64,000 bases of DNA from Siphonodentalium dalli (GCA_032622095.1 CP136061.1:132688087-132752086); one strand, 5' to 3'; shown: positions 34,590 to 45,686, counted from the first letter of the stretch. Numbers and translations are program-made. Notes: generated by a model from the sequence alone, not told the origin.

Positions 34590-35088
34590 ATCGTATCAAA
34601 CATATAAAAAAAAAGCAAACTGGTATCAGATACTCCAAAGCATTCACCATCTGGTCATTTCCGAAAATAATTTGGAAAAAGGAACAGTGCCTCCAAACTT
34701 CAATCGCAAAATAGAAGACCTTAAATCATCTATCAAGCCAGCCATCCCTGTAAATGAGGTGATGGACAGGAATCGCATGATTTCTGAAACAGCCGGTTTT
34801 ATGTGGGCTTTCAAAATTTTGGAGAGTAATTGTCTCCATTACAAAAGAGTGATTTCAGCAAATACACATCGACTTAAGGAATTTTACCAGCTAGAATTGA
34901 TCTTGGATCACCCACGTATGTATGTAATTATTTGTAGATGGGCACATAAGAATTTAGGCCATAAAGTGTCCAGAGAATCAATTAACCAATTTGACAAGAT
35001 ATGGCACAACTTTGAAAGTATGAGAACCCGGCGTGTGTCGCCATCTAATATGGAATTATGGATTCTCAAACTGTCACTAAATCGGTAA
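34590..35088 (+). pseudogene. Orphan coding relic, ORF A (helical, unknown family)
   Basis: An open frame can be followed from about 34610 (AAGCAAACTGGTATC) to the stop at 35088. It encodes roughly 155 residues rich in charged and aromatic positions: LEKGTVPPNFNRKIEDL, SETAGFMWAFKILESN, LELILDHPRMYVIICRWAH and QFDKIWHNFESMRTRR. The composition is clearly protein-like and helical, with no simple repeat. No family was recognised. No splice sites or clear start were identified. It is followed, with overlap, by ORF B, so the pair may be the remains of an intronless mobile element. Confidence 0.45.
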
Positions 35089-36005
35089 CCACGACGATGG
35101 CTAGAATAGCGGATTTTGCTGCAAATAGCCTGGTCGAGACAATCTCGCAGACCTCGCAAGTTGTGGCGGATAAAGTTATTCAAACCACCCAAGGGGTTCA
35201 AATTCAATCACATCTCTAAAACCCAGGAACATAGAACATATCGCAAGCCGAGAATGAAAAACATCTCTCCTATCGCTAGGGAAGATTCATATATAACTCC
35301 TGAACGAGCACTTCTGCAACAGCACGGGGGAAGATCTCCCCTTTCCATTTAGAAGAGAAGACCACTCATCTTGGGAACACCCAAGGGTGTCATCAAGAGG
35401 AAATCTCATCTTCTAAAGGCGAAACCAATAGCAAATCTCCGAACGCATCCAGACCTTCTTTTGCATCAGTTGCCAGTAAAAAACCACCGGCGGTTTTATT
35501 CGCAGGTAAGTCTTATACAAACAGTGCCAAACTCTCTATTAGCAAAAAATCACTTATTTTGTCGGATGGCACCATTAGTAAATTGGTTGACTCAATACAC
35601 CCTAATGTGGATTTGGAAATTTTCTCCGACTTTTCACTCAACAATGTCATAAATTTTGCAACACATAATACGAGTAAAACCTGGGAACAGATCCAAATTA
35701 ATGTCGGATTCATTGACATCAAAGAAGGGATGGAATCAATTAAATCGGGCAAATCCCTCCCGGATATTCAGAAAAAGCTAGGAATAAAGATTTCGAACAG
35801 TGTGTCGCAAATCAAGAAAGCTTTCCCGAAAGCCAAAAATTTCGTTCAACTCTTAGATTTCAACGATAATTTGCCGCAAGAACAATTAATTTCAAAATTT
35901 AACTCCACGGTGAGGAACATCAGGCACAAAAGGCTAGCAGATATTCGACGATCCTACCGACACACTCTGGATACAATTTTCGTTGAACAAAATGTTGATA
36001 TATAA
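35058..36005 (+). pseudogene. Orphan coding relic, ORF B (frameshifted; SGNH-like C-terminus possible)
   Basis: ATG at 35058 opens MDSQTVTKSVTTTM, then RIADFAANSLVETISQ, ending at a stop near 35219. Coding-like sequence continues in a second frame (to about 35352) and then in a third, which stays open to the stop at 36003-36005. The last part (DSIHPNVDLEIFSDF, QIQINVGFIDIKEG, QIKKAFPKAKNFVQLL, LISKFNSTVRNIRHKR) has the strand-helix order of SGNH-hydrolase-like domains found in some LINE ORF1 proteins. The catalytic Ser, Asn and His blocks are not evident. At least two frameshifts mean it is not intact. Assignment to a LINE ORF1 is a guess. Confidence 0.45.
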
Positions 36006-36104
36006 CACATTTTGGAAAATGTTATACAAGAGTTGACAGTGGTTAGCATTTATTTTCGGTAATGAATCGAGTATGATAACTATATAAAGCGTCTTTTGAA
36101 GAAA

Positions 36105-36133
36105 TGTTGTTGTTGTTGTTGTTGTTGTTGTTG
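36105..36133. repeat. (GTT)n microsatellite
   Basis: Nine consecutive gtt triplets 100 bp after ORF B. It might be the 3' tail of a retroposed element. Confidence 0.8.
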
Positions 36134-36828
36134 GAATCGGATAATACGGGGACTTCTGTCAGTGGGAAATATTTTTCATCAATTAATTTCTATGAACCGG
36201 TATATAAAATATTGGTGTTTGTTTAGAACATTACAACATTTTTGAAATTTTAGTACACTATATATGATTCGACAACAAAACAGTTGTTTGATCGAACATT
36301 GGCGATTTATCACTGAAAGTATGTGCAGGTATCAAAATTTGGATGGAAAGCTCAATTCCAATATATATACACATAAGTTTAAAGATGTTCCATACGATTT
36401 GACACCATACTATACCGTTTTGTATGTTTTTTATACAAAACAAAATTAGTCTATTAGTAGAAAGTTTTAGTGGTCATATATCGACTTTAAAAAGAGGAAG
36501 TTGCGCGTTTGGGAGATTAGTGAACGCGACATAGCTTCACAGAACGATCGATTCAAAGATACCAAGAAAAGACCAGGAGCACCATGATGTCATGACGTCG
36601 GGCTGAAATTCGGGGACAGACAATAATGCAGATTTTTGCAGTTTTGGACCAAGAACCAGTCTATTCAAATAAACAGACACGAGAGTCGCAGAAACAATGA
36701 CAGACGAAAGAAAGATAGCAATTTGCACTAACTAATCATGATATGAACTTTGAGACGAAAATCTCTTATTAAAATGTGCTTTACTTCCGTGAAGCAGTAA
36801 CTTAGATATTATTGCCGAATATCGCGCA
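36134..36828. other. Intergenic; unassigned
   Basis: A hydrophobic minus-strand frame at 36537-36728 contains a pyrimidine-rich run ending gaatttcag, which could be a splice acceptor for a downstream exon of the neighbouring minus-strand candidate gene. It is not called. Confidence 0.2.
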
Positions 36829-37633
36829 CTAGACTGGTTCTTGCCACAGTCGAATCAGCCGCCCGATTCGTAGTAACCTGACCCTTTCTGCGACAATAAC
36901 AACCCTCGCGTATGACGTCTGGTGTTCTGGTCCTGTTCCTTTTCCGTTCTCATATTCTTCAGACCTGTGCAAATCATGTCTTGGTGGTCGTGATACCGAT
37001 TGCAAGTAATCGTCATTTTTATTCGCCTCTTGGTGGATAATTGGTTTAGGGCATTTTGAACTCATTTGGTTGTCAAATCGGTTGTACATCTTTAAGAGAC
37101 AGTTTTCTACTTGTTTTTAAACTTGAGATTGCCTTGACATCGCCGAAGATGGGTTATATAATAGGAATAATGGTAATTTTCAGATTTGCCTGGTTGGAAG
37201 AAAATTGACCCTGCAAATTTGACGACTATTTTTTGTGAAACCCGAGGGAGAATCTTCGAAGATTTTCCTCCGATTTCACACAATCAAATGTACACATTTG
37301 TCTATGGCCAGAAATAATATAAAAAAAATCGTTTCCATTCGTCGTAAAACATGGATTACTTTTTAGAGATATTAATTTCCTTACAGTGTTTTCTAACTCG
37401 TGAATATTACATTGTTAATTTCTTTCTGTTATATATACACATTATCTTGCGCATAGCTATACCTACAGTTGTTGCAATTTCTACCAGCAATTTCACTTAT
37501 GATCTGAAAATCTCAGATCACATATTTCAATGCATATAGTATGCGGCCTACCTTTCAATGACAGTCCACTGAGTCGTTCGATGAATGAAATAATCACAAT
37601 AAGTATAAGAAGTGATCTGAGTAGCGTATACAT
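36829..37633 (-). CDS. Candidate two-exon secreted protein, minus strand
   Basis: Minus-strand exon 1 (37633-37552) reads MYTLLRSLLILIVIIS, then FIERLSGLSLK. This is a strong signal peptide, and it ends at a donor GTAGGC with one base over. A frame-compatible exon 2 (37109-36829) starts after ...aaaaacaag and encodes VENCLLKMYNRFDNQ, then MSSKCPKPIIHQEANKNDD, HRSEEYENGKGTGPEHQ and a basic C-terminus IGRLIRLWQEPV-stop, giving 120 residues in all. Against it: the exon 2 acceptor has a poor pyrimidine tract, and no family is recognised. A small secreted or peptide precursor is possible. Confidence 0.35.
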
Positions 37634-37704
37634 TGTGCCCGGAGTGGTTACTGGTGTTCAGTGACCTATTCGAATCAAAACCGATCATGAATGAATGTTT
37701 TGAT

Positions 37705-37730
37705 GAGCACCTATACTTATACAGATATAC
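37705..37730 (-). promoter_or_regulatory. TATA-like box for the minus-strand secreted-protein candidate
   Basis: On the minus strand, ctgtataagtatagg lies about 85 bases upstream of the candidate ATG. This leaves room for a start site about 30 bases downstream and a short 5' UTR. It supports the gene call but is weak alone in AT-rich DNA. Confidence 0.3.
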
Positions 37731-37733
37731 TTC

Positions 37734-38858
37734 ACGCCTTGTTGATTCCCGTAAAAGAAAAAAAAGTTTGGGTGGACGCAAATCGAATAGGAATGGCCAA
37801 TCACCAGTATTTAATATTCACAAATCATACGCTATCTGATTTGAGAGTTGGTGGCATCTTTTCGTTCTGACGTTTGAATGAAGTACGCGGACAGAATGTT
37901 GAATAAGCGGTAGTGTTAGCAGTAAGCTATATACTGAGTGGACCTTCGGGGTTAGTTTATATATATTTGTAATACGACCCTGCCTAACTATGCTTAAAAG
38001 CCATGTTCTGATTGGCCAGTGGCCCGAGTTACCATGGCTATCTCGTTCCAGTTTTGTGGTACAATTCTACTTTTTCCGATTGTACCACGAAAAAAATCGG
38101 TTTATTCAGATCGCCGCACGCGACTTTTCCCGTCTTGTCTAACTCCGCGCAAACGGGGCATCAATGGAGTACACCCGCACCGTAACCCTTTGAATTTGGC
38201 TACATCTTGACAATCTTGCGAATTTTCTAGCGATTTGTCGCTTGAAACCAGTTTGGTTGCCAATGAATATGGTCCAAATGATGTTATGTTATATTGATAT
38301 ATGTTACGACCAAAGAAAGTTACTTAATAAGTATATTAAATGACAAAATAAATCCATGGCATGGGGCCGGGCTGTGCATTCGTCGATTCGAATCTCGATC
38401 ATATTCGATATTTCGGAATCAAGTTGAAAATGAAAGCGTTTGTTCACCAGTACAGAAGGGGGATAAGATTAGTTTAGTAAACTAGATCATTTAGATCGCT
38501 TTGTGTAAGGAAAATGGTCCATAGTCGATGATCATATTCATGTTGTCCCAACAACGTTCAACACAGAAATGACCGCAATCGTATTTCCTGTACAATTTAA
38601 ATGAAAGGCACGGGCGCGGCTGAAAACACATCGTTTTTTAGCCAATCACAACGATTATTTTCTAGAAGAGGTGCCTCGAAAAGTCAACGGGGGAATTTCA
38701 TAACAAGACAAGATTACCGGAGTACTCCATGCAAAGAAATCGAGTACGCCCAATACGAATTACACCACGAAATGTTTTCTCAACTGAGACCGAAAAAACG
38801 CAGTATTTCGTTGACTATTCAGTCGAATTGTGACCATAAACTTTCAGTCGTATTACAA
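37734..38858. other. Intergenic, unassigned
   Basis: The small hairpin gtggtacaattctactttttccgattgtaccac (split here as gtggtacaat/attgtaccac, 38057-38089) shares the ggtacaa/ttgtacc core of the 38.9-kb palindrome. The 88-residue frame at 38601-38867 has no recognisable domain. Confidence 0.25.
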
Positions 38859-39005
38859 AAGAAATAAATACACGGTGTATCGGTGTGTATGGTCAAGTTG
38901 TACCACAAAAAACTGATTGTAGGACTCCGCTACGCGTCGTCCTACAATCAGTTTTTTGTGGTACAACTTGACCATACACACCTCTACACCGTGTATTTAT
39001 TTCTT
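38859..39005. mobile_element. Foldback element (aagaaataaatacacggtgta)
   Basis: Arms of about 65 bp (aagaaataaatacacggtgt ... tgattgtagga) are almost exactly inverted. The loop reads ctccgctacgcgtcg. Confidence 0.75.
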
Positions 39006-39504
39006 AAATATATATAGTTAGCATGCTCTATTTGGAATTTTAAAAGGTGCCGGCATGATATTTACCATGATTTAATAATTAAATTTCATGTATGCAGTTT
39101 GCACACAAATGCAGTCCACAACGGCAGTGCATTAATATGTAAGGTATAAACTCACTAGGTCGTCACATAGAGAGAGAGAGATTTATATGAGAAAATAAAA
39201 AAAATATGATATCATAGACTTGGGTTAAAGGGAGGGGGGACTAGCACTAACACAAAACTTTTGTATATTTTCTTATATATGTATATATATGCACTGTTGC
39301 CATGCTGTTATTGTAAAGTTGTATTTATTGTTGTTGTCTTCGGTCCATCTAAGTGGCTAGCACTTGTCCTCCAATCCTGTCATTTTGGTAAATAAATATG
39401 TTTAAACCATGCATTCTCATTTTGCTTTGGACATTGGAATTCTCCAAAAATAAGATCACTTTATAGCAGACGATAACGAGAATATCGTTTAGCTGTGAGA
39501 TTTC
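39006..39504. other. Intergenic, nothing recognised
   Basis: A short GA run lies near 39170. No other feature. Confidence 0.3.
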
Positions 39505-39508
39505 TTAA

Positions 39509-39905
39509 AGATACGGGCGGCCTTGATGGTGGGTATGCTGTTATAATATTCACCTCCGTCAAAAACCGCCATAAACAGAAAGAATAGTAAAATATATATA
39601 TAGACAGACTTTGTTTTTACACCAATCAGAAATATGGCATAAACAGTATGTTATTGTCAATTTTGTTTGCTTTGTTATGTAAACAAAAGCAAAAAACGTT
39701 ACGTTTCCTAGCTTTTGTTTAGATCCGGATATGGTAAACATAAAGAGCGTTATTTGTTACTGTTTTCCTGATATGGACATAATAAAGAGCGTTTATATCA
39801 TTTGTGTGTGATTAACCAATAGAATTGCAATGTGTTATGTAAACAGAAGCACAACGTCTGTAACACGAGCAGGCTCTTGTTTACGTACACCATCGTACGT
39901 CTTGA
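39509..39905. mobile_element. TTAA-type element, right end lost
   Basis: TTAA (39505-39508), then agatacgggcggccttgatg and blocks shared with the 494-bp family (ccgccataaacagaaagaa, acataaagagcgtt, aataaagagcgtttat, aggctcttg). The right end is replaced by the foldback that starts at 39939. Confidence 0.65.
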
Positions 39906-39938
39906 CTACTCGTCATTGACTATTTAGTATAGAAATGG

Positions 39939-40450
39939 TTAGATCGTGCCATGAATATCTACTCTGGCTAACGCCCGTATAGATATCTTATTCCACCAGT
40001 ACAAAACCTGGGAACTTTTTGAAGTTTTGACGGGGAACCTTATAAAGTTGAAAAAATAACACGGGGAATATATATCTTATTGATTATCTGTTCCTTAATA
40101 GTGTACTTCACTATATGTGACGGTCCCAATTCGAAATGCATGCTTTTCTGTGACATTTGAGAGCCGATATCTCAATAAACGTTCAATTAGTTACCCAGGA
40201 AAAAATCCACAATTTGAATAATCGCAAAGCAAAATCGTTCACAAAGTTACATAAATCGTGAAATTTCGAGCTGGGACATTCACTTACAGTGAAGTACATT
40301 ATTATAAAACAGATAATAACAAAGAAATATATTCCCTGTGTTATTTTTTCGATTTTATAAGGTTCCCTGTCAAAACTTCAAAAAGTTCCCAGGTTTTGTA
40401 CTGGTGGAATAAGGGCGTTAGCCAGAGTAGAGATTCATGGCATGATCTAA
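39939..40450. mobile_element. Foldback element, ~140-bp arms, 230-bp centre
   Basis: Left arm ttagatcgtgccatgaatat ... tattccaccagtacaaaacc ... ttcccccgtgtta-type end to about 40080. The right arm is its inverse from about 40318 to catgatctaa (40450). The centre has no coding capacity. One arm recurs alone at 541-670. Confidence 0.7.
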
Positions 40451-40773
40451 GAAATGGTTAAAGGCTTCAAAACAATGTCGTGACACACCGCCCTCTTTGT
40501 AGATGATACATTTCGTGACTAGATTTCGGTATAGCAATGAAAAACAGCAATATGTGCACGAACTCCAACTATAAATATTAAAAACCTGTTAAAACTTTCT
40601 ATTTTGAAAGTTGATATTTGACCATCAAAATCTCTGATTATTTTTCTTGTACAGAAAACGTAAATTGTGGTTTTATGTATGTTGTAAAATCGGACATGGC
40701 ATCATTAAAATCCACTTCGAAACTTAGTTATCTCCCATTTCGTAAAATATATTGCACATAATTATAACCATGA
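40451..40773. other. Intergenic, nothing recognised
   Basis: No feature identified. Confidence 0.3.
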
Positions 40774-40919
40774 TAAAGCTGCTTTCACATCCGTTTTATG
40801 GATGCATTAGGCGGACATCCGCGTTATGCTTTGACATAGGTCTGTTTAGCTATGCGCGTACGCGCGCCCGTTAGCGGATGTTCAAAGATTTATTTTTGTT
40901 TACATATAGTCCTCTCGAC

Positions 40920-41063
40920 ATGAATTCCTCCGACGAAGAGGAGGTTCTCATGATTGCTTTCTACGTCTACAATAAAAGAAGACATATAGGAGACCAAGAC
41001 GCTTTTGGGAGCACGAAATCGTTAAAAAAAAAAAGAGAACAATGGGCATATATGCTAATCTAA
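40920..41063 (+). CDS. Short ORF at the left end of the Harbinger-like element
   Basis: MNSSDEEEVLMIAFYVYNKR, then RHIGDQDAFGSTKSLKKK, stop after 47 residues. An acidic SSDEEE start followed by a hydrophobic helix and an Arg-rich patch is a recurrent N-terminus of Harbinger-type transposases in animals. The catalytic part is missing here: this is either the first exon of a decayed transposase or a truncated remnant. Confidence 0.4.
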   Translation: MNSSDEEEVLMIAFYVYNKRRHIGDQDAFGSTKSLKKKREQWAYMLI

Positions 41064-41389
41064 CAGTGATAGTTTCATTTGTTTCCTCAAGGTGTCTCGC
41101 GACCAGTTTTCGTTGAATTTGCATTTCATTGGCGACGATATAAAGACAATTTGAAAGCGCCGAAAGCCACTGTGCCAGGGGTGGTCAGAAAAATATTTTC
41201 GGATACTGGGCGCTTTTTTATTTTTTCCGCCCTCTTTGTACCCACCACCCCCTAATTATAAATATTTCCGATTCTAGGATAGGCCCCCTCCAAACTGCTT
41301 CAAATAACTATTTTACTCAGTTTTCCTGATCTTATCCAATCAGTGTTCCGTATCATGATTATAGAAGCATTCTTACATTGTGTACAATA

Positions 41390-41740
41390 ACTGTGGGCTG
41401 CAGGGTGTGTTGATTGATTGACATTTGAAATCCAAGATGGCTGCTGGTGGCCATGTTTGTTTGTTTTTTATTCGGGGGTGGGGGGTGGAGGATCCCATCT
41501 AGAGGTCACTTAGAAGATCCATATGCAGTTTGGTGACGATTGGATGAGAAATGTGACATGTAATGTGTGCTAAAGTATTTGGTCATACAAAGAGTAAAAT
41601 CCAAGATGGCTGCTGGCAGCCAGTTTTTTAATTACAAAATTCGGAAAAAAATGGTAGGCGGCACCCATCGAGAAGTCACACCGAAGATCCATATGAAGGT
41701 TGGTGATGATCGGATGAGGGATAAGCTCTGCAGGATGTGT
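41390..41740. repeat. CCAAGATGGC 150-bp repeat units (second locus)
   Basis: Two units with gaaatccaagatggctgctg, agaggtcacttagaagatcc and cagtttggtgacgattgg, matching the array at 2570-3690. Confidence 0.7.
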
Positions 41741-41743
41741 TAA

Positions 41744-42227
41744 AGGTACTCATGCAATCCGAACAGAGGGTCCCCATCTCAACAGATTCCAACAACAACA
41801 ATCCGATCAGAGGGTCCTATATTACTATTTCTTTGGCTTTGGGGGTAAAAAGTATTTGATTCGAGTCGAGGAACCCATCAAACAAAGCTCAGAGTTATTA
41901 GATATTGATTTTTGAAATTTGTTATTTACTCGAGATGAGTACTAATGATTGCCTTCAACTGCCGTAATCTGCTCGGGATGTGTACACCAAAATCTATTCA
42001 AACATACAAGGATGGATAACTCTAAAATCAAGTGGTAATAATAACGCGATTTTGACTGAGTTCTGGGCCAGAAAGTATTCCCGATAATGAAAAATAATAG
42101 ATTTCTAAAATCGATATCTAACAAATCTGAGCTTTGATGGGTGACTTCCTCGACTCGAATCAAATATTTTTGACCCCCGAAGCCATTGAAATAGTAATTG
42201 AGAGGAGTTTTATCGGATTGAGTACAT
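41744..42227. mobile_element. TTAA-flanked foldback (copy 4, diverged)
   Basis: TTAA at 41740-41743 and 42228-42231. Ends aggtactcatgcaatccg and atcggattgagtacat. The left end carries an insertion (gagggtccccatctcaacag ... aacaacaacaatccgatcag) that duplicates the terminal region. The inner arms are shorter and more diverged than in 30574-31029. Confidence 0.7.
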
Positions 42228-42234
42228 TTAAACG

Positions 42235-42340
42235 ATTTAGTGATGCAAGGAGTAAAATCCAAGATGGCTGTCAGCGGCCTTTTTTCTTTGTTTTATTAAA
42301 ATTCATTCAAATTTGACAGCACCCATCTAGAGGTGATCCT
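42235..42340. repeat. CCAAGATGGC repeat unit fragment
   Basis: gtgatgcaaggagtaaaatc, caagatggctgtcagcggcc and gcacccatctagaggtga follow directly after the TTAA foldback. The foldback therefore split a run of these units. Confidence 0.65.
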
Positions 42341-43291
42341 AGACTCATATATCGAATATCGTTGAATTCTGTCAAAGTTTGTGTTAACACCTTTGTTGTA
42401 TTGTATTATGGTTTTCTGAATAGTCTATTTTTATTTGAAGAGTTCTGTGAAGAGTTTACATTTATTTGAAAAATCTATTATTGTGCTATGTTTCATTTAT
42501 ATCAGGTTGATTAAATTATTTTTAATAGAACTATTTAAATCTGAGCATTTCCATGTCAATGTGCATTGATAGATCCTTGGTGAAAACATTTAGCAAGCTG
42601 ACCTTTTTATTACCCCTTGGTGCCATCCCTCACTATTAACAGATGGTTAACTCAAAACCCCCTACCAAGAGTTAAGTGCATACCTATTACATAATAGAAG
42701 CATTCTTAAAACATTAAATAACTCGCTCTTCAAAAGCTTTCGGCCTCAGGCCTTCCTCATGGATATGTGGTCAGAGCAACGCCTCATCTCCTGGACCATT
42801 TTTACACTACTAATTCTTAAAACATTTTGTCCCATTATTTTAGGAACTCTAGGAAAATTTTTACAGGGCCAGGAAAAAATGTGTAAGCCGGGCTGCTGAG
42901 CGACCCACCTACCCCTGCCTAGTGTTCTGAAAAAATTTGCAGACTGTGCCAGCAAAAATGCTATCTCCCCCAAAACCATGGCATTCTGTGTCATTTAATG
43001 TATACTTTGTCCGACATCTGCTATCACAAATTATTTAATACCTGTTTCAATTGACGCAAGAATAGATAACAAGGAGCCTGATGCCATACACCCCCCCCCC
43101 CAAATAATAACATTCACGCATCCGCTAAGCGGACAGATTTTGGGTCCGAGAGCGAAAAGTTGTGCGCGCGCACTTCGCGAGTTTTGCGGACGGGTATGAG
43201 AAAGCACCAGTGATAACATTGGCGACCGAAACCACCTGGTGAACAGTGCGTGTAGGCGTGCGTTAAGCGGACGTGTGTGAAAGCAGTTTAA

Positions 43292-43561
43292 AGAAGAGGG
43301 AACGTGGCGCGGTTGTCCGTTCGGTTATTAGTCATATAATATGTACGTGGAACACATTGCTTATATAGATGACACCCAAAACAAGCCCGAACTGTGTCTA
43401 CAACAAGTCAACCTACAAAAACTCGTTTTATTTCTATCAGTGCGTGAAACTTATCAAGCTCAAGCTGTTTCTGGGAGTCATACTTCTCAAGAGATTTTGA
43501 TGATTGTGCTTGGAGTAGCTGACTCCACTGGATCAGAATTGTCTGACACTTCCAATTTGTG
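43292..43561. other. Unassigned flank of the Harbinger-like element
   Basis: A 73-residue frame (43341-43562) is composition-wise plausible but unrecognised. It may be genuine flanking sequence or an exon of unknown type. Confidence 0.2.
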
Positions 43562-43742
43562 ATATCATAAAATCATTTTGTTTTATATCACAAAATCGAA
43601 TTATTCATATCACAAAATAGTAAGCATTTAGTGATATCACTGATTAGATTTTGTGATATCATAAATTAATTTTGTGATATCATAACCTTGAATTTGTGAT
43701 ATCACTAATTAATTTTGTGATATCGATAAATATAAAATGGCA
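43562..43742. repeat. Irregular array of TTTTGTGATATCA in both orientations
   Basis: The palindrome-containing word tttgtgatatca or its inverse tgatatcacaaaa occurs about nine times in 180 bp, spaced roughly 15-30 bp apart. Confidence 0.8.
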
Positions 43743-44786
43743 TAGCTGGACTAATCGAGTTATTTATATTACTAAATGCTGACTTATTTTATGATAGAAA
43801 GAGTCAATATGGCAATAGTCGAATCTTAAATCGGGTGAAGTCCAATGCTTTTATTGCACTGTGTGTATGATTGTGTGGGTGTGCGTGTGAGGGTGTGCGT
43901 GTGTGTGACGTACAAGTTGCGCATCCGTAATACCATTACCCATATCTAGCAATCTAGCTGGTTTGTTGCAAAAACATCACCTTATTTCTTTGATAATTAT
44001 GGAGACAAACTTCATTTTCTGCTTCAATGAACTCCGAGCACTCAGCAATATGTACTTTACAACAAGCTGTTATGTCCGGCTTATTTAGATATTCAACGTG
44101 TGATGATGCGCCTTAGGAAAACTGTAATATTATTACCGAGAGATATAAACTTTATTGAATGCATACTTCTACTTATGGAAGCTGTTAAGACACTGTTAAG
44201 TAACTAAATGTGTGCATATTTAGAAGTAGCAATTTATGTCTTTAGACAGCTGAATGTTTGAGATCAATTTATGACGAATCTCGGGTGCGGTAATGGGTTA
44301 TGTGGGATGATAAGATATTAGTGTGCGGAAACCTGTTTTTGTTCCAGAATAATTAATAATTTCAAATCACATGCGTAGCCCGAGGGAGGTATCTGTTCAG
44401 GAAGGTTTTTAAGATAGCGTATCACTTCAAGACTACACTTACAGATACAGTCATATAATTAAATAACTTTTCATATTTTTTTTTTGGTGAATATTATAAC
44501 TGCAAGCGTTGCATATGTCCAGATGCTCAGTTTGAAAAATGTTAAATGCAAAATAATGGTTTAATAACGTAAAACGTCCACACGAGATCGATGTCATAAG
44601 TTAGCAAGTGAATATAACAGAATTAACAAATACAATATGCACAAACATGAATTAATATATGGCAGGTACATTCGACCTTTCTTTGTATGAATGGAAAAAA
44701 TGCTATGTTTGATGCAAGAATGTCCAGTACTATAGTAAGAATCATCAAATGAAATCCATTGTAATGGTGTATACCGTTTTCTCATA
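43743..44786. other. Intergenic; short (GTGTGC)n run
   Basis: Apart from a GT-rich run at about 43860-43910, nothing is recognised. Confidence 0.3.
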
Positions 44787-44790
44787 TTAA

Positions 44791-45682
44791 AGATACGGGC
44801 GGCTTTTCCTGTGGATATAGGTTTAAAATTGTCACATCCACTAAAACCGCCATAAACAGAAAGAATATTATATAATAGACAGATGTTGTTATTATACAAA
44901 TCATAGATATCGCGTAGATTGCATGCTATTGTCATGTTTGTACCCTTGGTTATGTAAACAAACATAAAAAAAAGTTACGTTACGATTGTTTATAGACAAA
45001 CACTGGGAGCTACCATATCGTTCAATGAAAATGTTCCGTTGCGCTGTGGAATGCGTATATAAAATTATTGGCGCAATCAATAATCGCATTCAAATCACAC
45101 CAAATTTTATTTTACTCGACCCACTGTCAGTTCAAAATGAAGATAATCCACGTTACCTCATGATTGGGAAATGATCAGAACGAAAACTTGTACATAATAT
45201 AATTGTTTTCGCAAAGAGATGAATATTTTTCAGTTAGTATTTTCTTCTAACCTATATATATGGTAATACATACCAAATAACGATAATTACGATGAATCGT
45301 ATTGTGAGTTGTAAGTTGTAAGCGCACCAAATTAGGAGTTTTACAACCCGACGTAAATCGCGCCAATCTATATAAGGAATATTACGATGAATCGTATTGT
45401 GAGTTGTAAGTTGTAAGCGCACCAAATTAGGAGTTTTACAACCGACGTAAAACGCGCAAATCTAAATAAGGAAGTGGCGCAATATCGTGACTCATCTTAT
45501 AAACAATCCACTGCGCTTTTTGCGAGAAACTGAACAACAGTCGACCTGTATTTTGTCGGACACAAAACGTGTTTTGTAAATAATATCGCATTCATATCAT
45601 TATTACGCTATAATATTAGTATATTCTTGAGGAAATTATCATAATTTGATGTTATTTCCTACAATGAAGGCTGCCCGTCCCT
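44791..45682. mobile_element. TTAA-type element, long variant (892 bp)
   Basis: TTAA at 44787-44790 and 45683-45686. Ends agatacgggcggc and ggctgcccgtccct are inverse of each other. The left 200 bp matches the 494-bp family (ccgccataaacagaaagaat). The rest is different and includes a 95-bp tandem duplication (45286-45475). No transposase was seen. Confidence 0.65.
45286..45475. repeat. 95-bp tandem duplication
   Basis: attacgatgaatcgtattgt and the following gagttgtaagttgtaagcgc block are repeated starting at 45286 and 45381, with nearly identical copies. Confidence 0.85.
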
Positions 45683-45686
45683 TTAA

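Larger units (their letters stand above)
40777..43288. mobile_element. PIF/Harbinger-like DNA transposon, degraded, with nested insertions
   Basis: TIRs agctgctttcaca (left) and, inverted at the right, aactgctttcaca are flanked on both sides by TAA (40774-40776 and 43289-43291). The 3-bp TWA target duplication is typical of PIF/Harbinger. The subterminal parts on both sides are rich in cgcgcg and ccgctaagcgg-like blocks. An N-terminal ORF lies just inside the left end. The interior also holds 150-bp tandem repeat units (41390-41740, 42235-42340) and a TTAA foldback (41744-42227) that inserted later. No DDE transposase core was recognised. Confidence 0.55.

Noticed and set aside
38340-38400. 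tRNA-like B-box (gattcgaatctcg) near 38380
   Set aside because: No matching A-box or cloverleaf arms could be built around it, so neither a tRNA gene nor a SINE head is supported.
43560-43742. CRISPR-like short repeats
   Set aside because: Spacing is irregular, orientation is mixed, and the context is an animal genome.
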